A DNA stretch of 64,000 bases from Ignelater luminosus. Lineage: Eukaryota; Arthropoda; Insecta; Coleoptera; Elateridae. Numbering within the stretch: position 1 is the stretch's first letter; the number at the start of each line of letters is the position of its first letter. The position numbers and the translations under genes were made by a program. The notes beneath the pieces were generated by a model. That model did not search any database, was not told the origin of the DNA, and worked only from the letters and a program-made list of their open reading frames with translations. Location of the stretch: the NCBI GenBank assembly GCA_011009095.1, contig VTPC01090579.1, forward strand, positions 153,504-217,503. Direction: 5' to 3'. Below, piece after piece: positions 57,168-64,000 of the stretch.

Positions 57168-57639
57168 TCAGTCGTCGTTCTGTAACGTTAACTTAAAATG
57201 CACCTAACCTCACTAACTTTAACGTGCCTTGATGTAGGTAGTAGATACCTTTGAAGAGATTAATAAAAGTTTAATTAGAGTGTGATTTATGAAAAAACTA
57301 TGAACAACAATCTTTTGTGTTCCGTCGTTACTGCAGCTTCTAAAACATTTAGTACTAATCTTTGTACAAAATGTGTATGACATCATGCTAAATTTTGTTA
57401 TACAAGTTCTATACTAAATTTTGTGTCCAATGGACTTTAGAAAGAAAAGAGTTTTCATACAAATTTACAATTGTATACTGATTATTCACATTATTATTAT
57501 TTCTACTAATAGTAATAAAGTTCTAAGCTCATCCACCACCCTGCAGTCTCTTCTATCAAGAAGAAATAGGACAATTAACTAAAATACTAAGTAATTACAC
57601 AATTATTAATATAGTTACGTAGTAAAACAACTCTATAAA
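57168..57639. other. 3' flank of psiG, no supported gene
   Basis: AT-rich; no coding signal. Confidence 0.4.
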
Positions 57640-59306
57640 CTAATAGCTAACTTTCTCTACGTTCAGCCATACACCTCCAAGCGGAGCCATGATAAAGCTT
57701 GGAGGGTTTAATAAAATGGGAGTTCGTGTTTTAGAATTTAAGGAAAATTTAAAATTTCTTATTAAAACTGCTAAGGCAACTTTGGTTTGCATTAATCCAA
57801 ATCGCATACCTAAAAGTTAAAATTAGATTTTAATTGTAAACCTAAAACTAATTAGCGACTTACCAGTACAAACACGTGGACCTTCCCCAAAAGGTAATCA
57901 AGTATAACGATGACGCTTTACTTTATTTTCAGGGCTGAATCGTTCTGGATCAAACTTTTCTGATTCCGGATAGTATACTGGATCATGCTGTATTCCTAAG
58001 ATGGGAATAAACACTTGGACATTTTTATCTATGACTACATTCGAATTTGGTATTTTTTAGGCCTTAGTGCAAGTTCTAGCAAGCATTGGAAGTGGAGGAT
58101 ATTTTCGTAGAGTTTCTGTAATACCCATAAGAATTAAATTACAAAAGTACAAAAAAAAATATTGTGTATTACCATTCACGCACCAATCCATGTAAGTCAT
58201 TTCCATAATTGCATTATACGTAAGTTTACCATCATGCTTTTCTAAAACGTCTATGATTTCCAGTCGTAATTTCTCTTGAATTACAGGATTAGTAGCTAAT
58301 TCGTAAAAACAAAACGTTAATGTCGTCGATGAGGTTTCAAAGCCAGCTAAGAAGAAAACAAAAGCTTGAGCTGCTATTTCCTCTAATGTAAGTGTACTTC
58401 CTACCTCGTTTCCATTTTTCTGAGATTTCAAACTTCCTAGATACCCTTTGTCTTTTACTTTGACATTATTTTTTAGTTGAATTAGTAAATGCATAAAATC
58501 GTTTCTGATAATATTATTCTTTTCTCTGTAATCAACAGTTTGTTTAACAATTCCCATAAAGAACTTGCTTACGTCTTGGATAACAAGGGGAATCTTCAAA
58601 GTATCTAGAACCTGTGGTGCAATAACTGCTATAATATTCTTTAGTATTTCTATAAAACCGATTTCAAATACTGCCTTTCCATATTTCCTAAACTCCGAAT
58701 CAGGATCCTTCAGATTATTACACCCTATACCGAAATTGTTGTAAAGCTTTCAACAACTTCTTTAACCTCCATAGGCTTTTTAGGTTTACTAATCCCATCC
58801 ACAAATCTTACCAATTCACGAGAAAATTGAACCAAACTTTGAAACATCATTTTCATTTTCCCAGAAGAAAATGTCGGCGTTAGTTTCACTCTTATATTCT
58901 TCCATTTGTGGCCCCTTAACGAAAACAAAGTTCCAGTCAATGGATCGTTTTCTTCGTTACAATAAGCAACACGATCAGTAAAATGGGAGAAGTCTTTTGC
59001 TATAATACTCTTTGTTAATTCCAAATCAAAAACGATTAACACAGGTTGAGTTAGTAAATAATAACCACAGAAAGACAAACCTTTGGATCTCGTTTGGAAA
59101 TAGAGATCCTTGAATTCATCTCCAGGCGATGTTTTTTGCATAAATAACCTTGATGTGTTTCCAAAAGGCAACGATACGGTGGGTGTTATTACGTTTTTGC
59201 GATTCCAGTATCCATAAACCCATTTTAAATAAACTATTGCACCTAAACAAAGCATTACAAAGATAGTTATTAAATCTTTATACCAATCTTCTGTTAATAA
59301 TGCCAT
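57640..59306 (-). pseudogene. Cytochrome P450, CYP6-family pseudogene (unit psiG)
   Basis: All three exons are present, with ATG at 59306 and the final stop at 57640-57642. The first 193 codons are open (MALLTEDWYKDL, SLPFGNTS, WxxxR in GHKWKNIRVK). A deletion of about 19 bp near 58735 then removes most of DVIGTCAF and shifts the frame. The second part (58599 down to 58060) keeps the I-helix AGFETSSTT and ETLRKYPPLPMLARTC. There are two nonsense changes in exon 2: a TAA at the Tyr of the PYKIPNS block (58057-58059), and TGA for Trp just before the heme loop (about 57900). The heme loop itself reads PFGEGPRVCTG, with Ile changed to Thr. Exon 3 is intact (57809-57640). Splice sites look usable. 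Few lesions mean that inactivation is fairly recent, though sequencing error should be excluded. Confidence 0.93.
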
Positions 59307-59546
59307 CGCGTCCTATGTGCTTGCTTGTAGACGATATCTGCACAAATATGTGTTGTTTGTTTTTATTTTGTGCTCGCTTTGGATATACTGTGATGCTTGC
59401 TGTTAGTTTAAATTAGATTTGATTTTGTTTAATAGTAATTAGTGGTGATAAGATAAGATTAAAATAGTGTTAGTTGTCTACATTGTAAAATATTTAAGAC
59501 TTGGTTAACCTTAAAAAGATAACCGAACTATAAGTTTTTTAAAATT
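59307..59546. promoter_or_regulatory. Upstream region of psiG
   Basis: The block about 59330-59400 is similar to the upstream part of psiF (about 41970-42030), sharing ATCTxCAC, TGTGTTGTTT and GCTTTGxATATxxTG. No other feature. Confidence 0.35.
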
Positions 59547-61718
59547 TGTAACGGGCCAGTGTTCAAACGTATGCACAAGTCCCGTTTAGACCAATGGTAG
59601 ATGTTAAATCCCGTAGCTTATGCCGCAGATGGGGTGGATTTTCAAATAAACTTGGCTAATCTCTCACAAAGAGAAGCTCACCGTTTTGCAAAACTCTTAT
59701 TAAAGTAATAGATGGTCGTAAAAGAAGGCGCCAGCAGTCGTTGATCGAAGGGTTCTGATTGTCGGTCACGCGACTACTCGTGAATCCGACACCCTGTATA
59801 TAGGCCTCTTACGAAACCTCACCCTGTGTGTAACTTACCTCGTGGAAGCTCCATTAAAACTCGCTCTGACGTTTCACCAATGAGACTCAATACACAAAAT
59901 AAACACTGTATAAGCACTTGACTTGTCTTACTTAATTTTGCTAAGAAAGTCCTCTGAAGACTTCCTTCTTTTAAAACGATACAAGAGAGAAATGCCAATT
60001 CAATATTTACTTATCTCTTGAGCAAAGATATCTAGTCTATAATTGAAATTTGGAATATACACTACGCGCTTTTTGATAGTCAAAAGAACAAAATAATGAA
60101 ATTAAGCTGCTTCGCCTGGACCAGAGATCCACTTACAAAAACCAAAAAAATACAAGAAGTCGACCTTACTTACATTTATTAAAAACAATAATGATAATAA
60201 AAAAAATGAGTCAAACACACACACAAACAAAAATACAAAAACAATAACAAAATAACACTACAAAAGAATATCAATAAGAGACAAATTAATTTCTGTTTGG
60301 AGAACAGAGTCGATAAAATAATAAAATCAGAAACAAACTATAAGAAAAACAAATTATTACAATAAACAAAGCGAAATGATTCTGTTACGTTAAAATTTTA
60401 AAATAGAACACAAAAGATCAGAATTGAAATATTAATTAACCCGACTAAGGTAAACTTGACTATAAATTGTTAAATATTGACAACTGAACTTTACATTTAA
60501 GAACAAAGAAATGATTGCCAAGTTAGTAATTTTGTTGCAACAATTTATCAAACACCAGCTAAGATTACCTGGGAACGTTCCTGTTACAAGTTAGTTAAAA
60601 AGTTACTTGTAAAAATTATGATTCAATAAAACAATACGAAACTGAACCTGTCTAAGCAAAGTTTTCGTATAGAATATTTCACAAAGTTTGACGTTCTCCT
60701 AGTCTTTAAACATTAAAATTCATATAATAAAACATAGCAGGTTTTCTTTCTTACTCATACAGGAATTCTTTCTTCCAGAAGGTATGTGCAGATCTCTGTT
60801 TTCCGACGAAAGGCAGCTAGATCCAATAATTGAGAAAACTTTAATTTCGAAGAACAACCACTTATTTTACGTTAATCACAAAAAAAAACATAAGAACAAA
60901 ATCCAGGCGTTTACACACAATTTTATAAACGAGAATCACCGAGTCTCAAGCACTATTAAAATTTTGCGGAGCTTGCAGAATGTAACATAGTATACACACA
61001 GATGCTACACCAACGGGGCCAAAATGGTTGCGTTCCTACACTCTACAATTTCTGCTTCCTGGAGGACACCAGCGTAATTATATTTGGGTTATACATTCCC
61101 CACGATAACGAAATCTATAAGCCTTGCTGTTGGCAAACAAACCACTTTCTTCCGCGACTATTGCGCGTCTCTGACACGAAGAAATCACGATTTCTCCAGT
61201 CCGATCTCTTTTTTTTCTAAGAGGATCACTTCACTTAATTTGGTTTGAATCCAATTAGGGGATGTAGAGGTAAACGTCGAAAATTATCACACGTTGGTTC
61301 AAGTCAACAGCTATCAACGTAATGCCTAACCTCTGCGTTTTTTGTTACGCAGTTCGTACTTACGGAAGTGGGGTTAAAAAGTCGGATATACACCCTAACA
61401 GATTAAAACATTAATACTCTTTATGCGCAATGGAAAATTTTACTTGTAGATTCGCTAGTTTAAATTTGACTTCCCGGAGACTGTGTGACTGCAATATTGC
61501 AACTAATGATTCTGGGAATTTGATATTGGAAATCAACGAAAGACACGTCTACTGGAGTCTAGGTGTCGAGACCACAAAAATATTAATTCTTTAAAATAAC
61601 ATTATGACAAACATTCGTTTAATGAAACAATTTAAATATTGCGCGTCAAGAAAACAAATATCCGAACGAAATTGAAAAACAGGGGCGGATTTAGTGCGAA
61701 TTTTAAAATAACATTACA
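59547..61718. repeat. Long TGTAAC...TTACA repeat, possible solo LTR, 2172 bp
   Basis: The longest member of the repeat family also seen at 2170-3598 (its right two-thirds) and 6672-7500 (its left part). It starts TGTAACGGG and ends AACATTACA, the TG...CA form of LTRs, and AATT flanks both sides, which could be a 4-bp target duplication. No coding frame. Contains CACCCTGTATATAGG repeats (about 59790) and a CA/AAT-rich microsatellite (60174-60250). The LTR interpretation is an inference; AATT also precedes the copy at 6672. Confidence 0.5.
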
Positions 61719-62370
61719 AATTTTCCCATCTTACCTTCTTCTTTATCAGTGATAATCAACATACATTTTTATTTATCTTAACTTTTCCGTTTTAATGAAG
61801 TTTTTCGAAGTGACAAAGAGAGATCAGGACAGTGTGCTAATAGTTTTCCTAACTTTGCACATAGATTCAATTAAAAAACTCAGTAAAGTTAAATTACTTA
61901 ATTCTTATGTAAGGTAATTTCCCCCAATGCTTTTTAATGAAGGTATAAAACTAGAATGTTTATTAAAAAGAAAACTAATACCATTAACAAAAATGAAAAT
62001 AGATGTAATTGTTTCTTAATGGTGTCAGTCTTCTAACGATTACCATTAAAAGTAGTTTTATTATAAAACCATTAATTTTATTGGAAATTCTATTTCGTCT
62101 TTAGATTTTATTGATTTACAAAACATTAGGCGATATAAAAAAAGCTTTAAATGATTGATGGCCATCCGCTTTCTGAGAGTAAAACAACTGTTTACATTTC
62201 ACAATGCGATAATAAAGACTTTGATATGTTCGAGTGATTTTATTACACGGTTAAAATGTTAACAGATTATACTTGATAACAATCAAAGTTGAGTCTGCTA
62301 AATTCTGCGAATAGTTGGTATTACAAGTTTATTAAATGAAAGGGTTCACGCAAGGACCATTTTAATCACC
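61719..62370. other. No supported gene
   Basis: AT-rich. It could contain the 3' non-coding end and LTR of the BEL/Pao element to the right, but no LTR pair is visible in the window. Confidence 0.35.
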
Positions 62371-64000
62371 TTAAAGATCACTACGGCACTTCGCGCACAG
62401 ACAAATGCACAAGGATAAGAGCCCACTCAGTCCCAAAGAGTTGGTGGTAATTCTCGAGTTTGGATCATCTTCAACAGGTAGTGGGCATATCCGACATGTA
62501 GATCGTTGTACAGTACCTAAAGTAGTCTTAAGTGAAACTACTCTCACGATGCCATCTTTACCTGGATGGAGCTCAGTGACTCTATCCATGCGCAATTTCA
62601 TAGGAGGTGCGTGGTCATCTTTGATGAGAACTAATGTTTCTTCTTTTATATTGGGAAAGTTTTCCCGCCATTTGATACGACGTTGTAGTTCCGTGATATA
62701 TTCAATAGACCAGATGGGTAACATCGGGATATGGTACTGAGCTAATGGGTCGCCCAATTAGGAACAACGAAGTTGTTAAGGGGCTGAGATCGTCGGGATT
62801 TGAGGAGATAGGAGACAAGAGTCAAGAGTTGAGTATGTCTTCTATTTGTATAAGTAGACTATAATACTGCTCAAAGGTGAGCGAAGTTTTTCCAAGACGC
62901 GTTCGATGTGATGTTTAGGTGATTTAATACCGGCTTCCCATAATTCACCGTATGCCGCGAATACGGAGAGATAAATGTCCAATCAAATTGTTCACTTGTA
63001 AAGGAACGTTGCAATTTGTTTTTATTTGAGATGAGAAGCTCGCCCAATTCGCGTAAGTGCGAGTTGGCTCCGAGGTAAGTCTTGCCATTGTCAGAATAAA
63101 TTCTGGAGAGCATTTCGCGTCGAGCTGTGCAACGCCTTAACGCTAGGATGAACGCATCAGTAGTAAGACGGGACACAAGCTCTAAATGAACAGTTTTCGT
63201 CGTAAAGCAAACAAACAACCGAAAGTAACTTTTGATTAAACTTGAGCCTTTCTTTTTTAAATTGGTTTTAATATAGTATATCGGACCAGCGAAGTCAGAG
63301 CCTACGATTTCAAATGGATACCGAGGTCTAACGCGATCAGAGGGTAGATGACTTAAAATATATTCGATTTGCTTAGGTTTGCCCCGGAAACACTGAATGC
63401 ATTTTCCACCTACCATTTTAGCTAAGGAACGTCCGCCGAGAGTTTAATGATTTTCTCAAGTATTAGAAAGCAGTAACTGTGGTCCCGCGTGATGAAGTCT
63501 TTTAACAATAATAATAACAGTCTTTATTGTTACTCTGATATTTACAATGATAATAAAAATAATAATAAATAATACCAGTAAAACTAAGGATAATAACACC
63601 GATGCATTCAAGGATAATGGGCAAAGAAAAAACAAAGTTTAGCGTGAGGAGGCAGCTCTTCCACTTAACCATAAAATGATAAATTAAGAGTAATATGTAC
63701 TAAAAAGCTCGCATTCGAATATTAATTTTGTCAAAGGACGTTTATTTAACAAAACTATGGGGTGCTTTTTATTAAGCGAGTAATCTGAGTGAGCTAATCT
63801 TCCCCCCACTCTGAGTTTGCTCTTTTTGCTAGCGGACCCTTTATTGATAATATGCTCTATCTCATCTGAGAACGATTCGAACTGACTGACTTTGATTAAA
63901 GTACGCATAGCATCAGTGAGTTCTGATCGTTGCAATTCCTCAGTAATACGATTTTGTTTTTGGGATTTTGTGTTTTTTATGTAACGTAAGCAGCACGTAG
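62371..64000 (-). pseudogene. BEL/Pao retrotransposon pol, 3' part, degenerate, runs off the window
   Basis: Minus strand from the right edge. About 63935-63700 is the integrase zinc-binding approach (SKLRVGGRLAHSDYSLNKKH, then RPLTKLIFE). It is interrupted at 63500-63702. It resumes at 63495-63420 (LHHAGPQLLLS, then an in-frame stop). 63416-62871 is the integrase core: EIVGSDFAGPIYY (first Asp), LFVCFTTKTVHLELVSRLTT, and IYSDNGKTYLGANSHLREL (second Asp). Relics of the last block (FDWTFISPYSRH) follow. 62870-62371 is the C-terminal part (DDLSPLT, FLIGRP, WRENFPNIKEETLVLIKDDH, ELHPGKDGIVRVVSLKT, CPLPVEDD). Different lineage and orientation from the 44-49 kb element. Confidence 0.85.
63500..63702 (-). 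mobile_element. ~200 bp non-LTR retroelement 3' end inserted in BEL/Pao
   Basis: It splits the sequence between KLIFECE and LHHAGPQ of the BEL integrase. On the minus strand it contains GTTAAGTGGAAGAGCTGCC and CACGCTAAACTTTG and ends ACAATAAAGACTGTTATTAT, an AATAAAG plus (ATT)n tail typical of truncated LINE or SINE 3' ends. Exact edges and target duplication are not certain. Confidence 0.6.

Noticed and set aside
62405-62740. 111-codon plus-strand frame
   Set aside because: Antisense of the BEL/Pao C-terminal domain.

Overview
The window is eukaryotic and most likely from an insect. A beetle is my best guess, based on the CYP6-type P450 cluster and the mix of transposons. It is AT-rich and gene-poor. 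The host genes have short (53-67 bp) GT-AG introns, and the rest is crowded with decayed transposable elements (TEs). There are no bacterial features, operons, CRISPR arrays or RNA genes that I can support.

The backbone is a head-to-tail array of cytochrome P450 genes of the CYP6 family (CYP3 clan), all on the minus strand. From left to right these are: A (1-788, 5' half, cut by the window edge); psiB (9479-11523, broken); C (15639-17328, intact, 524 aa); D (28064-29745, intact, 522 aa); E (39707-41405, intact, 524 aa); psiF (41862-41943, only a decayed N-terminal stub); psiG (57640-59306, frameshift plus two stops). The intact genes share one three-exon structure: exon 1 of about 1150 bp, exon 2 of exactly 252 bp and exon 3 of exactly 170 bp, with both introns in phase 1. 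They keep the N-terminal anchor, WxxxR, AGFET, ETLR, PERF and heme-loop motifs, so they should encode ER-bound monooxygenases of the xenobiotic or plant-allelochemical type. The members differ near ETLR and just before the heme cysteine, as expected of a diversifying detoxification cluster. Upstream sequence is also shared between units, so the array grew by tandem duplication of gene plus promoter.

Between the P450s, region by region: 0.8-9.4 kb holds a hAT-type MITE, a Tc1/mariner-type MITE and two copies of a repeat with TGTAAC...TTACA ends. 11.8-15.5 kb holds an internally deleted mariner with near-perfect ends, a second mariner relic and a P-element (THAP9-like) relic. 17.4-27.4 kb holds a long-TIR MITE in the promoter region of gene C, a pogo-like transposon, a second pogo-like fragment, a DDE relic, a LINE relic and a Ty3/gypsy relic. 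29.8-39.4 kb holds a 1.2 kb hAT-like insertion in the upstream region of D, a Tc1-like fragment, a MITE, a LINE fragment, a second copy of the 17.4-20.5 kb segment (promoter plus pogo, no P450 body) and a KRBA2/Ginger-like integrase relic. 43-55 kb holds a foldback transposon made of two opposed transposase halves, a BEL/Pao retrotransposon with a recognisable tRNA-Tyr primer-binding site, and a pogo-like transposon with a C-terminal zinc finger. 55-57.2 kb holds a foldback element interrupted by a GC-rich insertion with a 16-bp target duplication. 59.5-64 kb holds a possible 2.2 kb solo LTR and a second BEL/Pao element on the minus strand.

I did not find a convincing undescribed system. The most useful observations are the birth-and-death pattern of the P450 array and several structurally informative TE insertions, some of them inside P450 promoter regions.
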